NCBI RefSeq assembly: GCF_001179945.1
Contig: NZ_CVSG01000006.1
Span: forward strand, 1-48,623
From: Candidatus Pelagibacter communis
Lineage (GTDB): Bacteria > Pseudomonadota > Alphaproteobacteria > Pelagibacterales > Pelagibacteraceae
Direction: 5' to 3'
DNA length: 48,623 nt
Shown here: positions 1-8,876 of the stretch, one piece after another
Position numbering within the stretch: position 1 is the first letter of the stretch
Layout: every line of letters starts with the position of its first letter
The notes under the pieces: model-generated
The model's database searches: none
The model's input: the letters and a program-made list of their open reading frames with translations, nothing else
Told to the model about the DNA's origin: nothing
Translations under genes and position numbers: made by a program

Positions 1-507
1 ATTGTCTTCTAATACCATGAATTCGCCATTGATGTTTCTAATTAAATCGATTCCTGAAATGTTTGACCAGGCTTTATATTTAGGTGAAAACCCGTAACAC
101 TCCCTCAAATAATAAGGTGAATTAAAAACTAAATCTTCTGGGATAATATTATCTTTAAAAATTTTTCTATCATTATAAACATCATCAATGAAAAGATTTA
201 AAGCTTTGACTCTTTGCAATAATCCTTTTGAAACTTTAGCCCAATCTTTTTTTAAAATTATTCTTGGAATAATATCTAGAGGCCATTTTTTTTCTTGAAG
301 TTTTTTTCCGGAAGAATAAACTCGGAAATTAATCCCTCTAGCATTTATTGTACTTGCACAATTTTTTTCAATCTCATTTAGCTTTTTAATTCCGTGTCGC
401 TCTAAAATATGTGAAATGATTATAGCTTGCCTACGCAACTTGTGATCAGAGTTCAGATACTCATCATAAGTTTTTTTAGAATCGTATTTTTTCCACAAAT
501 TTACCAT
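1..507 (-). CDS. Circularly permuted type-2 ATP-grasp protein (3' end cut by window edge)
   Basis: The reading frame starts with ATG at 507 and runs off the left edge without a stop, so about 169 N-terminal residues are visible. The stretch ARGINFRVYSSG, then WPLDIIPRII, QRVKALNLFIDDVYNDRKI and the edge-proximal GIDLIRNINGEFMVLED match the N-terminal part of the circularly permuted ATP-grasp family (DUF404/DUF407). ATP-grasp enzymes couple ATP hydrolysis to formation of an amide or peptide-like bond. In many bacteria members of this family are encoded beside an alpha-E (DUF403) protein, a transglutaminase-like protein and the Anbu protease. Here an Anbu gene lies 105 bases away, divergently transcribed, which supports the assignment. 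The ATP-binding half is outside the window, so activity cannot be judged. No clear Shine-Dalgarno precedes the start. Confidence 0.88.
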   Translation of the reverse strand, partial: MVNLWKKYDSKKTYDEYLNSDHKLRRQAIIISHILERHGIKKLNEIEKNCASTINARGINFRVYSSGKKLQEKKWPLDIIPRIILKKDWAKVSKGLLQRVKALNLFIDDVYNDRKIFKDNIIPEDLVFNSPYYLRECYGFSPKYKAWSNISGIDLIRNINGEFMVLEDN

Positions 508-612
508 TTAATAATTCTTAATAGTTTATTGCCTTTATCAAATGCACAAATTAGATAATAGCTATGATAATTAAGAATTGAATATTTATTATTTTTTAAA
601 TAAGAATTCACC

Positions 613-1335
613 ATGACATATTGTATAGGTATTAAGACTAATGACGGAGTTGTTCTAGCCTCTGATTCAAGAACTAATGCTGGGTTAGATAACGTCAATA
701 TTTATTCAAAAATGCTTACCTATGATGTGGGCGATAGAACTGTTATTATTGTTACTTCTGGAAATTTAGCTACCTCTCAGGCTGTATTTAAATCAATCGA
801 AAAAGATATTAAAGATAACAATTCTTTGAACTTAAATACATGTAAAGATTTTGAACAAATCGCGTCCTACATTGGTAAGTTAACAATAAAACATTCTTCA
901 CCAGATGGTGTAAACACAGATAGTCTAGTCTTAGGCGCAACTTTTATAATTGGAGGACAGATAAAAGGTCAAGATTTAGAACTTTATTTAATCTATCCTC
1001 AAGGAAACTATATAAGACCTGCAGATAGTAAACCTTATTTAGTAATAGGGGAAGTTAAATACGGAAAACCGATATTAGATCGAGTCATAACTCCTTCGGT
1101 TTCAATTGGTGATGCTGCTAGGTGTGCTTTAATTTCTATGGACTCTACTTTAAAGAGTGATCTCACAGTTGGGCCACCAATAGACCTAGCCGTATTTAAA
1201 AAAGGTGAAAAAAAATTATCCTATATTAAATGTTTAAATACAAATGATGAAGATTATAAAAAAATTTGTGATAAATGGTCAGACAAAGTTTTACAGGTTT
1301 TCGACACTTTTCCAAAATTTGATTGGGAAAAGTAA
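613..1335 (+). CDS. Anbu-type proteasome-like protease
   Basis: This 240-residue protein begins MTYCIGIKTNDGVVLASDSR. Thr2 would become the N-terminal nucleophile after Met removal, as in proteasome beta subunits. SDSRTNAG, the Lys in IYSKML and TSGNLATSQA are characteristic of the Anbu (ancestral beta-subunit, COG3484) family, and the length is typical. Anbu forms large ring or helical assemblies without a dedicated unfoldase; its substrate is not settled in the literature I know. The gene is divergent from an ATP-grasp gene, which fits the known Anbu neighbourhood. It ends 2 bases before the stop of the convergent gene on its right. The alternative of a true HslV or 20S subunit is unlikely because the N-terminus and spacing are Anbu-like. 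Confidence 0.93.
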   Translation: MTYCIGIKTNDGVVLASDSRTNAGLDNVNIYSKMLTYDVGDRTVIIVTSGNLATSQAVFKSIEKDIKDNNSLNLNTCKDFEQIASYIGKLTIKHSSPDGVNTDSLVLGATFIIGGQIKGQDLELYLIYPQGNYIRPADSKPYLVIGEVKYGKPILDRVITPSVSIGDAARCALISMDSTLKSDLTVGPPIDLAVFKKGEKKLSYIKCLNTNDEDYKKICDKWSDKVLQVFDTFPKFDWEK

Positions 1336-1337
1336 AT

Positions 1338-2459
1338 TTAATATTTTTTTTCTTTAATTATTTTAAAAATTTTTTTGATATATAATACGTGTGCTTCCTC
1401 ATTTAAATGAGAAGCTGGATCGTTAACTGTGTATATATTCTCTTTTTGGAATTGGTTTTTCCGTATTATCTCATTGAAATTTATATGTACAATTTTTGAA
1501 GACAAATTGAGTTCATTTATTATACTTGAAACATTGACATTATAATATCCTTCAAAATGGTTTTTATGTGGAAATGTTACAATAAAGATTTTCTTTAAAT
1601 ATTTTTTTGAAACTAGATAATCGAGATATTCTTGAGTTCTTTTTTTGAAATATTCTTTTTCTTGGTTATTTATCTTAAATAGATATTTTTGAATTTGTTG
1701 AAATTCACATTTATAATTACCTCCATCTTTAAATCCAAATTTTTTAATATTTAAAATTCTAGTTTTTATTTCATGGTAGGTCTTATAAATATAATAATTA
1801 GTTATGTGAAAATTAATAAATTTTTTTTTTTCAAGTTGAATTCTTGAAAAATTATAGTGCTTAGATACGTCCATAACTGCACCAGTATTGAATTCTCTTT
1901 TAATAGATTTAACGCTTCCGTCATTATTTTCTTCAATGTTATGTTTATACCTACATAATTCGTCTCCTATATCTGTTTGGTCAATGATTGAAATAATGTA
2001 ATCGGGTTTAACTCCATATTCTTCCTCAAGAATTTTATATTGTACTTTCATCGGGCTAGGAGAGTAAGATGAGGTTCCACTGTTTATTAAACCAATATTT
2101 AGTCTTTTTACTATATCGTCTAAACTTTCATAAATTTGATCTTTAAAAACCATGTATTCTGCCCAGGAGTCGCCTTGTATTAAATAATTATCTTTATCAA
2201 TTTTAAATTCAGAGATTGTAGAAAATAAATAATCTTCTTTATTCCAAAGAATATTTTGTTTTTCATGAGGCCAATTATTACCTCTTAAGTGGTGAACTCG
2301 ATTTGAATATTCCTCATGAAAATTTAAATTTTCAAGATTAGTGAAGTTATTTTTATGTTTATATTTTTCTAAAACTGCAACCCAAGCGAAAACTAAAAAA
2401 TAGACTAAAGCACATGAAAATAGGAATGAAAAAAAAATTAAGAAGACATTTTTTTTCAT
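1338..2459 (-). CDS. Membrane-anchored SGNH/GDSL-like hydrolase
   Basis: This 373-residue protein has one N-terminal hydrophobic segment (about residues 5-28), which suggests an inner-membrane anchor with a periplasmic domain. IQGDSWAEYM resembles the block I GDS serine motif of SGNH hydrolases. NSGTSSYSPS resembles block II, and DPASHLNEEAH near the C-terminus resembles the block V Asp/His pair, with one extra residue between Asp and His compared with the usual DxxH. This family includes sugar O-acetyl transferases and esterases, often in polysaccharide modification (AlgX/AlgJ-like). No neighbour states its substrate. It is convergent with the Anbu gene and co-directional with nrdAB, whose 3' end is 21 bases upstream. 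The assignment rests on motifs and topology only. Confidence 0.65.
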   Translation of the reverse strand: MKKNVFLIFFSFLFSCALVYFLVFAWVAVLEKYKHKNNFTNLENLNFHEEYSNRVHHLRGNNWPHEKQNILWNKEDYLFSTISEFKIDKDNYLIQGDSWAEYMVFKDQIYESLDDIVKRLNIGLINSGTSSYSPSPMKVQYKILEEEYGVKPDYIISIIDQTDIGDELCRYKHNIEENNDGSVKSIKREFNTGAVMDVSKHYNFSRIQLEKKKFINFHITNYYIYKTYHEIKTRILNIKKFGFKDGGNYKCEFQQIQKYLFKINNQEKEYFKKRTQEYLDYLVSKKYLKKIFIVTFPHKNHFEGYYNVNVSSIINELNLSSKIVHINFNEIIRKNQFQKENIYTVNDPASHLNEEAHVLYIKKIFKIIKEKKY

Positions 2460-2480
2460 TTAAGAACCTAAATCTTTTAT

Positions 2481-3488
2481 TTAAGCAAATACTTCACCCC
2501 AAGTGCCCTTTGTTGAAGCTTTAGAGTACTCAGTAGCTCTTCCTTCAAAAAAGTTCATGTGTTCTACTCCATTAAGCATCGTATCTAACCATGTTAATGG
2601 ATTTTTCTTTACTTCGTAAATAGGATTTAAACCTAATTGTTCTAATCTTCTATTACCAATAAATCTAATGTACTGTTTAACTTCATCAGCTGTTAAACCT
2701 TGCATTGGACCCATTTGAAAAGCTAGATCAATAAATGCATCTTCGTGATGAACTATTGTTTTGCAAGCTTCATAGATTTCATTTTTTAATTTGTCATTCC
2801 AAATTTGTGGCTCTTCCTTAATGAAATCTCTAAAAAGTCTAATCATTGAATTACAGTGCAAAGTTTCGTCTCTAACTGACCAAGTTACTATTTGGCCCAT
2901 CCCTTTCATTTTATTAAATCTTGGGAAGTTAAGTAAAATTGCAAAGCTTGCAAATAATTGTAAGCCTTCTGTGAATGCAGAAAATACAGCCATAGTCATA
3001 GCTATATTGTGTTTTGATTTTACATCAAATCCTTGCATATAATCATACTTATCTTTCATTTCTTTGTATTGTAAAAACGCAGAATACTCTGTCTCAGGCA
3101 TTCCGATAGTATCTAATAAATGAGAGTATGCAGCGATATGGACTGTTTCCATTGCAGCAAATGCTGTCATCATCATTAAAACTTCTGTTGGTTTAAATAC
3201 AGTTGTGTAGTGTCTTAGATAACAATTATTTACCTCAACATCTGCTTGAGTGAAAAATCTAAAAATATGAGTTAAAAGATTTTTTTCTTCAACTGATAAA
3301 TTTTTTTGCCAATCTCTAACGTCGTCCCCTAATGGCACTTCTTCCGGCAGCCAATGAATTCTTTGTTGAGTTAACCAAGCATCATAGCACCACGGATATC
3401 TAAATGGTTTATACACTGGGTTTTCTACTAACAAACCCATTTTATTAGGTTGTATTATTGTTGGTTTAGTTTTTTCTGCTACTGACAT
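2481..3488 (-). CDS. nrdB: Class I ribonucleotide reductase small (radical) subunit
   Basis: NrdB carries the diiron-tyrosyl radical used by NrdA to make deoxynucleotides. In the 335-residue product I see the metal ligands D83, E114, H117, E173, E207 and H210, and the radical tyrosine Y121 in the ETVHIAAY motif. All align in spacing with E. coli D84, E115, H118, E204, E238, H241 and Y122. I chose the ATG at 3488: GAGGAG lies about eight bases upstream, whereas the in-frame GTG at 3497 sits directly on that Shine-Dalgarno and has no room for one. The chosen start overlaps the end of nrdA by 10 bases, so the ribosome-binding site lies inside the nrdA C-terminal codons and translation is probably coupled. 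Confidence 0.96.
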   Translation of the reverse strand: MSVAEKTKPTIIQPNKMGLLVENPVYKPFRYPWCYDAWLTQQRIHWLPEEVPLGDDVRDWQKNLSVEEKNLLTHIFRFFTQADVEVNNCYLRHYTTVFKPTEVLMMMTAFAAMETVHIAAYSHLLDTIGMPETEYSAFLQYKEMKDKYDYMQGFDVKSKHNIAMTMAVFSAFTEGLQLFASFAILLNFPRFNKMKGMGQIVTWSVRDETLHCNSMIRLFRDFIKEEPQIWNDKLKNEIYEACKTIVHHEDAFIDLAFQMGPMQGLTADEVKQYIRFIGNRRLEQLGLNPIYEVKKNPLTWLDTMLNGVEHMNFFEGRATEYSKASTKGTWGEVFA

Positions 3489-5428
3489 GATAAACACTCC
3501 TCATAGTTATTGCTTTCATTATTTGATTCTTGTTTTCCAGAGTAAACATTTTTTGTCACATCTGTTGAAGATCCATTGTTTACATTTTCAGCTCTCTGGA
3601 TTGATTTGGATCTACAGTAATAAAGGCTTTTCAGACCTTTTTTCCACGCTTGAAAATGAATATCGTGAAGTGCTTTCTTATGTATATCTGCTGGAACAAA
3701 GATGTTTACTGATTGTGCTTGTGATATGTGCGGAGTTCTATCTGCACCAAGTTCAACAATCCATCTTTGATCGATTTCAAAAGCTGTTTTAAATGTATCT
3801 TTTTCATTAGCAGTTAAAAAGTTTAAGTGTGACACAGATCCTTGATTGGTTGTTATTGTTGACCAAACTTCATCCGTATCTTTGTTATATTTTTGTAGTA
3901 TCTTTTTAAGATATTTATTTCTCACGTTGAAAGAGCCTGAAAGCGTTTTATGTGTATAGCTATTGGCTGCAATAGGTTCTATCCCTGGAGAAGATCCTCC
4001 ACAAATAATTGATATAGAAGCTGTTGGAGCTATTGCAGTTTTATTTGAAAATCTCTCCTTCATTCCATATTCTGCAGCATCAGGGCATGCTCCTCTTTCG
4101 TCAGCTAAAGTCTTTGAAGCTTCGTCAACTTTTTCTTGAATGTTTTGGAATATTTTTTTGTTCCATACTTTGCTCATCACAGATCCGAAAGGAATATTTT
4201 TTTGTTGAAAAAATGAGTGTAGTCCCATAACACCAAGACCAACGCTTCTTTCTCTCATGGCTGAATATTTCGCATGAGCAAACTCATCTGGAGCTCTATT
4301 TATAAAGTCCGTCATCACATTATCTAAAAATCTCATAACATCTTCAACAAATTGTGGATCATCTTTCCATTGATCGTAGGTATCTAAATTTAAAGATGAT
4401 AAACAACAAACAGCCGTTCTTTGATTGCCTTCATTGTCTACCCCGGTTGGTAATGTAATTTCACTACAAAGGTTAGAGGTTTTAACTTTTAATCCTGCGA
4501 GTTTATGATGTTGGGGGATTTGTCTATTAACTGTATCTATATAAACAATATAAGGCTCCCCAGTCTCAATTCTAGCAGTCAACAATCTAATCCATAAATT
4601 TCTTGCTGGTATAGTTTGTTGAACAGATCCGTCATATGGACTTCTAAGTGCCCATTGACCACCTGTTTCTACTGCCCTCATAAATTCATCAGTTACCAAA
4701 ACTCCGTGATGTAAATTTAGAGATCTTCTGTTAACATCTCCACCAGTAGGTCTTCTCATTTCAATAAATTCTTCAATTTCAGGGTGATCAATTTGCAAAT
4801 AACAGGCTGCTGATCCTCTTCTTAAAGAGCCCTGACTAATTGCTAAAGTTAAAGAGTCCATAACTTTAATAAAAGGAATAATTCCTGAAGTCTTTCCAAC
4901 TTTTCCGATCTTTTCTCCAATGGATCTCAGATTGCCCCAGTAGCTCCCTATTCCTCCGCCTCTAGCTGCAAGCCAAACATTTTCCTCCCAAAGATTTGTT
5001 ATACCTTCAAGACTATCACTTGCTTCATTCAAAAAGCAGGAAATTGGTAATCCTCTTTCCGTGCCGCCATTGGATAAAACAGGTGTGGCTGGCATAAACC
5101 AAAGATTGCTAATATAATTATAAATTCTTTGCGCGTGTAAATTATCATCAGCATATACACTTGCTACTCTGGCAAAGAGATCTTGAAAACTTTCGTTTTG
5201 ACCTAGATACCTATCAGTTAGAGTTGCTCTCCCAAAATCGGTTAGATTTTGATCCCTAGAACGATCAATCTTAATTGTTATACCTTTCTCATTTTGAAAT
5301 AACTCTGTTTCTCCTGATAGAGAAAATAAATCCGGTTTTTTTGGTCCGTTATTTTTTAGACCGTTTTGGTTTTTTTGACTTATTGAGCCGACAGCTTTCT
5401 CTATTGCCAATGATACTGTTTTATTCAT
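3479..5428 (-). CDS. nrdA: Class I ribonucleotide reductase large (catalytic) subunit
   Basis: NrdA reduces ribonucleoside diphosphates. At 649 residues it is clearly shorter than E. coli NrdA (761). The N-terminus lacks a recognisable ATP-cone (no VxKRDG-type start); a polar 60-residue segment precedes the conserved TDFGRATLTDRY. Catalytic residues are visible: C131 in PISCFL, N319/C321/E323 in NLCSEI (thiyl radical site), C341/C342 as second redox cysteine, the PTASIS phosphate-binding loop near the middle, and the C-terminal relay pair in CLSCQ. AAGGAA lies a few bases before the ATG. The gene is first in an nrdA-nrdB operon, with two NrdR-box-like elements upstream. Absence of the cone predicts loss of the usual dATP overall-activity switch. 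Confidence 0.96.
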   Translation of the reverse strand: MNKTVSLAIEKAVGSISQKNQNGLKNNGPKKPDLFSLSGETELFQNEKGITIKIDRSRDQNLTDFGRATLTDRYLGQNESFQDLFARVASVYADDNLHAQRIYNYISNLWFMPATPVLSNGGTERGLPISCFLNEASDSLEGITNLWEENVWLAARGGGIGSYWGNLRSIGEKIGKVGKTSGIIPFIKVMDSLTLAISQGSLRRGSAACYLQIDHPEIEEFIEMRRPTGGDVNRRSLNLHHGVLVTDEFMRAVETGGQWALRSPYDGSVQQTIPARNLWIRLLTARIETGEPYIVYIDTVNRQIPQHHKLAGLKVKTSNLCSEITLPTGVDNEGNQRTAVCCLSSLNLDTYDQWKDDPQFVEDVMRFLDNVMTDFINRAPDEFAHAKYSAMRERSVGLGVMGLHSFFQQKNIPFGSVMSKVWNKKIFQNIQEKVDEASKTLADERGACPDAAEYGMKERFSNKTAIAPTASISIICGGSSPGIEPIAANSYTHKTLSGSFNVRNKYLKKILQKYNKDTDEVWSTITTNQGSVSHLNFLTANEKDTFKTAFEIDQRWIVELGADRTPHISQAQSVNIFVPADIHKKALHDIHFQAWKKGLKSLYYCRSKSIQRAENVNNGSSTDVTKNVYSGKQESNNESNNYEECLSCQ

Positions 5429-5462
5429 ATTTTCCTTATTTTTACTCGATTTGTTAACAAAA

Positions 5463-5509
5463 CAACTACATGTTGTGTTACAGATATGTTAATATACTAT
5501 ATAACACCG
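5463..5509 (-). promoter_or_regulatory. Tandem NrdR-box-like operator upstream of nrdAB
   Basis: Two 16-base elements lie 35-81 bases upstream of the nrdA start. The first, 5463-5478 (CAACTACATGTTGTGT), agrees with about 12 of 16 positions of the NrdR consensus acaCwAtATaTwGtgt. The second, 5494-5509, keeps the half CTATATA but is degenerate in its other half. They are 31 bases apart start to start, with 15 bases between. That matches the three-helical-turn spacing known for NrdR operator pairs, and this supports the call more than either box alone. NrdR is a nucleotide-sensing repressor of ribonucleotide reductase genes. No nrdR gene is in the window. Confidence 0.6.
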
Positions 5510-5614
5510 AAATCAATAGAACATTATAAGAACATTTAATTAATTTTGCAAGTGGAAAGTTTTGTTAATAAACATTTAATAACAAATGCCTATATTCTTT
5601 AGTAGTTATAACTA

Positions 5615-7057
5615 ATGAAAATCAATCCTAACGGTTTTAGAGAATACGATGCACGATGGATCTTTGAAAAAGATATCGATATTGAGGGAATCACTAATTT
5701 AGGTAAAGGGCTCGGGACTCAAGTTATCAAAAACACTAAAAAAGATAATCCTAGAATAATAGTCGGACATGATTATAGATCATACAGTGAGAAAATTAAA
5801 AAAGCTCTTATTGATGGTTTAATATCAACTGGGTGTCATATTGAAGATGTGGGTTTATCTTTGTCTCCAATGGTTTATTTCGCTCAATTTAATTTAAATT
5901 CAGATGCTATTGCTATGGTCACTGCTAGTCATAACGAAAATGGATGGACTGGCGTAAAAATGGGTATCAAAAAAGGTTTAACACATGCACCTGAGGAAAT
6001 GTCTGAGCTAAAAGAGTTAACGTTAAAAAATGAATTCAAAAAAGGTAAAGGTAGTTTAAAAATAATTGAAGATTTTAAAAAAATCTACATCCAGGATTTA
6101 ATAAATAAAAATAAGATAAACAAAAAGATAAAAGTAGTTGTTGCTTGTGGTAATGGAACGGCTGGAGTATTTGCACCAGAAATTTTAAGAGGTATTGGAT
6201 GTGAAGTAATAGAGTTAGATTGTGATTTAGACTGGTCTTTCCCAAAATATAATCCCAATCCAGAGGATTTAAAAATGCTTCACTCTATAGCTGAAGCTGT
6301 AGAAAAAAATAATGCAGACATAGGGTTTGGTTTTGATGGTGATGGAGATAGATGTGGGGTTATTGATGAGCAAGGAAAAGAAATATTTTCTGATAAGATA
6401 GGTCTACTTATAGCTAGAAATCTTTCTAATAAACATAAAAACTCTAAATTCGTTGTAGATGTGAAGTCAACTGGATTATTTAAAAATGATAGCATTTTAA
6501 ATAAAAACGGTTGTAAAACTATTTATTGGAAGACAGGTCATTCTCATATCAAAAGAAAAGTAAGTGGTGAAAAAGCGCTTGCTGGCTTTGAAAAAAGCGG
6601 ACACTTTTTCTTTAATCAACCTTTAGGTTTTGGTTACGATGATGGGATTAATTCTGCGATACAAGTTTGCCATCTTTTAAAAGATCAAAATAAAAAAATG
6701 AGTCAAATTTTAAAAGATCTTCCAATTACTTATCAAACACCAACAATGGCCCCCTACTGTAAAGATGAAGAAAAATACAAAGTTGTCGAAGAAGTAGTTC
6801 AAACAATACAAAAATTAAAAGACAAAGGTGCTAAAATTGATAATCAATCGATTGTGGAAATTCTAACTGTAAACGGAGCGAGATTTACCTTAGAAGACGG
6901 ATCTTGGGGATTAGTACGTGCATCATCAAATAAGCCTTCATTAGTTGTGGTAACAGAAAGCACTCACTCTGATTCAAGAAAAAAAGAAATATTCAAATTC
7001 ATTGATGGTCTTTTAGAAAAAACTGGAAAAATTGGTGAGTACGACCAAAAAATTTAA
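5615..7057 (+). CDS. Phosphomannomutase/phosphoglucomutase
   Basis: This 480-residue alpha-D-phosphohexomutase interconverts hexose 6- and 1-phosphates, supplying mannose-1-P or glucose-1-P for nucleotide-sugar synthesis. It has the phosphoserine loop TASHN (S105), the metal loop DGDGD (D241, D243, D245), the sugar-recognition loop FEKSGH and a C-terminal phosphate-binding loop RASSNKPS. Length and domain order fit ManB/AlgC enzymes. The N-terminal FREYDARW is typical of this subgroup. It is divergent from nrdA, and its stop overlaps the stop of the convergent exporter gene. Products of this step could feed the rfb and gmd genes 20-25 kb away, which is a metabolic rather than positional link. 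Mannose versus glucose preference cannot be read from sequence. Confidence 0.92.
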   Translation: MKINPNGFREYDARWIFEKDIDIEGITNLGKGLGTQVIKNTKKDNPRIIVGHDYRSYSEKIKKALIDGLISTGCHIEDVGLSLSPMVYFAQFNLNSDAIAMVTASHNENGWTGVKMGIKKGLTHAPEEMSELKELTLKNEFKKGKGSLKIIEDFKKIYIQDLINKNKINKKIKVVVACGNGTAGVFAPEILRGIGCEVIELDCDLDWSFPKYNPNPEDLKMLHSIAEAVEKNNADIGFGFDGDGDRCGVIDEQGKEIFSDKIGLLIARNLSNKHKNSKFVVDVKSTGLFKNDSILNKNGCKTIYWKTGHSHIKRKVSGEKALAGFEKSGHFFFNQPLGFGYDDGINSAIQVCHLLKDQNKKMSQILKDLPITYQTPTMAPYCKDEEKYKVVEEVVQTIQKLKDKGAKIDNQSIVEILTVNGARFTLEDGSWGLVRASSNKPSLVVVTESTHSDSRKKEIFKFIDGLLEKTGKIGEYDQKI

Positions 7058-7884
7058 AGCGTAAAATATTCAAATAAGAATCTTGATCCAACAAAAACTA
7101 AAAAAATACCAAAATATTTAGTAAGTTTTCTCTTATTTAATCTATGACTTGTTTTTGCACCTATTCTAGCCATAAAAGCTGTAATAGGGAAAAAAATTAA
7201 AAAAACAGGAATATTTAAAAAACCGATGCTTAAAGGAACATTTGCATCTAATAGATGACCTGAAAGCAAAAATCCCATAGCGCCAAATAAAGCGATTACA
7301 AATCCAATAGCTGCAGCGCTACCTATAGCTTTATTAATTGGATATCCGAAATATTTTAGGATAGGTACATTCATTACTGCGCCTCCTATTCCCATTGGTG
7401 CAGAAACAAATCCACTAACTACGCCAGCTAGAGTTTTTGCTAAAAATCCAATTTTAATATCTAAATTTTCACCTTTTTCTTTTAAGAATAATAAATAAAA
7501 AGCTAATCCATAAACAACAATAGTAAAATATAAGATTAAAGGTTTTGTGCTTAAATTTGCAGCCAAGATTGTTCCTAAAATTACACCAGTTACAACAGAA
7601 AGACCAAATCCTCTAACAACTTTAAAATCAACAGCTTTATGCTGGTGATGGGTTAACACTGATACAATAGAAGTAGGTATGATTATGCCAAATGACGTGC
7701 CTACTGATAGATGCATCACATAAGAAGGGTCTATTCCTGCTCTTGTAAAAATATAGAATAAAATTGGAACTGTTATTAGCCCTCCGCCAATTCCAAAAAG
7801 ACCTGCAGCAAACCCTGCTGGAATAGCAGTAATGATCATAACAAATATTAAATAAATTATTTCAGATTGTGAAAGTATTAACAA
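7054..7884 (-). CDS. TauE/SafE family membrane transporter (first copy)
   Basis: This 276-residue integral membrane protein has about eight hydrophobic helices. The glycine-rich repeats AGLFGIGGGLITVPIL near the N-terminus and APMGIGGAVMNVPIL in the second half mark the two halves of the TauE/SafE (sulfite exporter, DUF81) fold. Members move sulfite, sulfoacetate or other organic anions across the inner membrane. Its substrate here is unknown. The stop codon overlaps that of the phosphomannomutase gene on the opposite strand, and dusA lies 2 bases upstream on the same strand, so it may be cotranscribed with dusA and rpoZ. A second, longer family member is at 47003-48091. Confidence 0.9.
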   Translation of the reverse strand: MLILSQSEIIYLIFVMIITAIPAGFAAGLFGIGGGLITVPILFYIFTRAGIDPSYVMHLSVGTSFGIIIPTSIVSVLTHHQHKAVDFKVVRGFGLSVVTGVILGTILAANLSTKPLILYFTIVVYGLAFYLLFLKEKGENLDIKIGFLAKTLAGVVSGFVSAPMGIGGAVMNVPILKYFGYPINKAIGSAAAIGFVIALFGAMGFLLSGHLLDANVPLSIGFLNIPVFLIFFPITAFMARIGAKTSHRLNKRKLTKYFGIFLVFVGSRFLFEYFTL

Positions 7885-7886
7885 AG

Positions 7887-8870
7887 TTATCTTTCCAGAG
7901 ATATAATTTTTGTCTTTTTAATTTGATCCATCAAGTGATTAACTTTTTTAAGATCTGCATCTCTTATGCACATATTTTTAGAAAGATATTGTTTCCAGAC
8001 TTTTGAACCATTCTGTCCATGAAATAGGCCTACAGTATGTCTCATAATATGATTTAATTGAACACCTTTTGTAGTTTCCTCTTGAATGTAGGGAATTAAC
8101 TTTTCCATTACCTCAGATCTTGTAGGAATATTATCATTACCAAAAACTTCCCTCTCTATCTCTGCTAAGAAGTAAGGAGAGTGATAAATTGCTCTACCTA
8201 TCATTACGCCATCAACTTTTGTAAGGTGATTTTTAATTTCTCCTGATGTTTTAATTCCACCATTAATTATAATTTCATCATTTTTAAAAAAATCTTTAAG
8301 TTTGTAAACAAAATCATACTTTAGTGGTGGAATATTTAAATTTTCTTTTGGAGTCAATTTTTTCAAAAGTGCTTTCCTTGCATGAATAATAAATTTTTGT
8401 GAACCAGCATCTTTTGTTGTTTGAATGAACGATTTTAAAAATTCAAAATCTTCAACTTCATTATAACCAATTCTTGTTTTTATAGTGATTGGTAATTTTG
8501 TTGCTTTAGACATTGACTCAATACATTTTGCTACTAATTTAGGTTCTTGCATAAGGCACGCACCGAATTTATTTTTTTGAACTTTTTTACTAGGGCAACC
8601 TAAATTTAAATTTATTTCTTTGTAACCATATTGCTCAGAAATTCTACAAGCTTCAGCAAGTTCTGACTCGTTTGAACCACCAACTTGTAAAGTAACTGGA
8701 TTTTGAATTTTTTTAAATGATAGAAGTTTTTTTCTATCACCTCTTATGATTGCATTTGCTACAATCATCTCAGTATATAAATGAACGTTTTTACTTATAA
8801 GACTTAAAAAATAAATTTCATGTTTATCAGTGCAATCCATCATAGGCGCAACTGAAACAGTTTTTTTCAT
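7887..8870 (-). CDS. dusA: tRNA-dihydrouridine synthase A
   Basis: DusA reduces uridines in the D-loop of tRNAs (positions 20 and 20a in E. coli) using FMN and NADPH. The 327-residue product starts with VAPMMDCTDKHE, which is diagnostic of the DusA branch. NLGCPSKKVQKNKFGACLM carries the catalytic cysteine, TIKTRIGYN and IINGGI are FMN/phosphate-binding segments, and DGVMIGRAIYHSPYF is typical of the family. A C-terminal helical region with KVWKQYLSKN follows. It lies between rpoZ (6 bases upstream) and the TauE gene (2 bases downstream) on one strand, suggesting one operon. Nothing is missing from the family pattern. Confidence 0.95.
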   Translation of the reverse strand: MKKTVSVAPMMDCTDKHEIYFLSLISKNVHLYTEMIVANAIIRGDRKKLLSFKKIQNPVTLQVGGSNESELAEACRISEQYGYKEINLNLGCPSKKVQKNKFGACLMQEPKLVAKCIESMSKATKLPITIKTRIGYNEVEDFEFLKSFIQTTKDAGSQKFIIHARKALLKKLTPKENLNIPPLKYDFVYKLKDFFKNDEIIINGGIKTSGEIKNHLTKVDGVMIGRAIYHSPYFLAEIEREVFGNDNIPTRSEVMEKLIPYIQEETTKGVQLNHIMRHTVGLFHGQNGSKVWKQYLSKNMCIRDADLKKVNHLMDQIKKTKIISLER

Positions 8871-8876
8871 GATCTG

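Noticed and set aside
501-698. 65-codon minus-strand frame across the start regions of the ATP-grasp and Anbu genes
   Set aside because: It overlaps both better-supported starts, has no family resemblance, and is largely the complement of the Anbu N-terminus.
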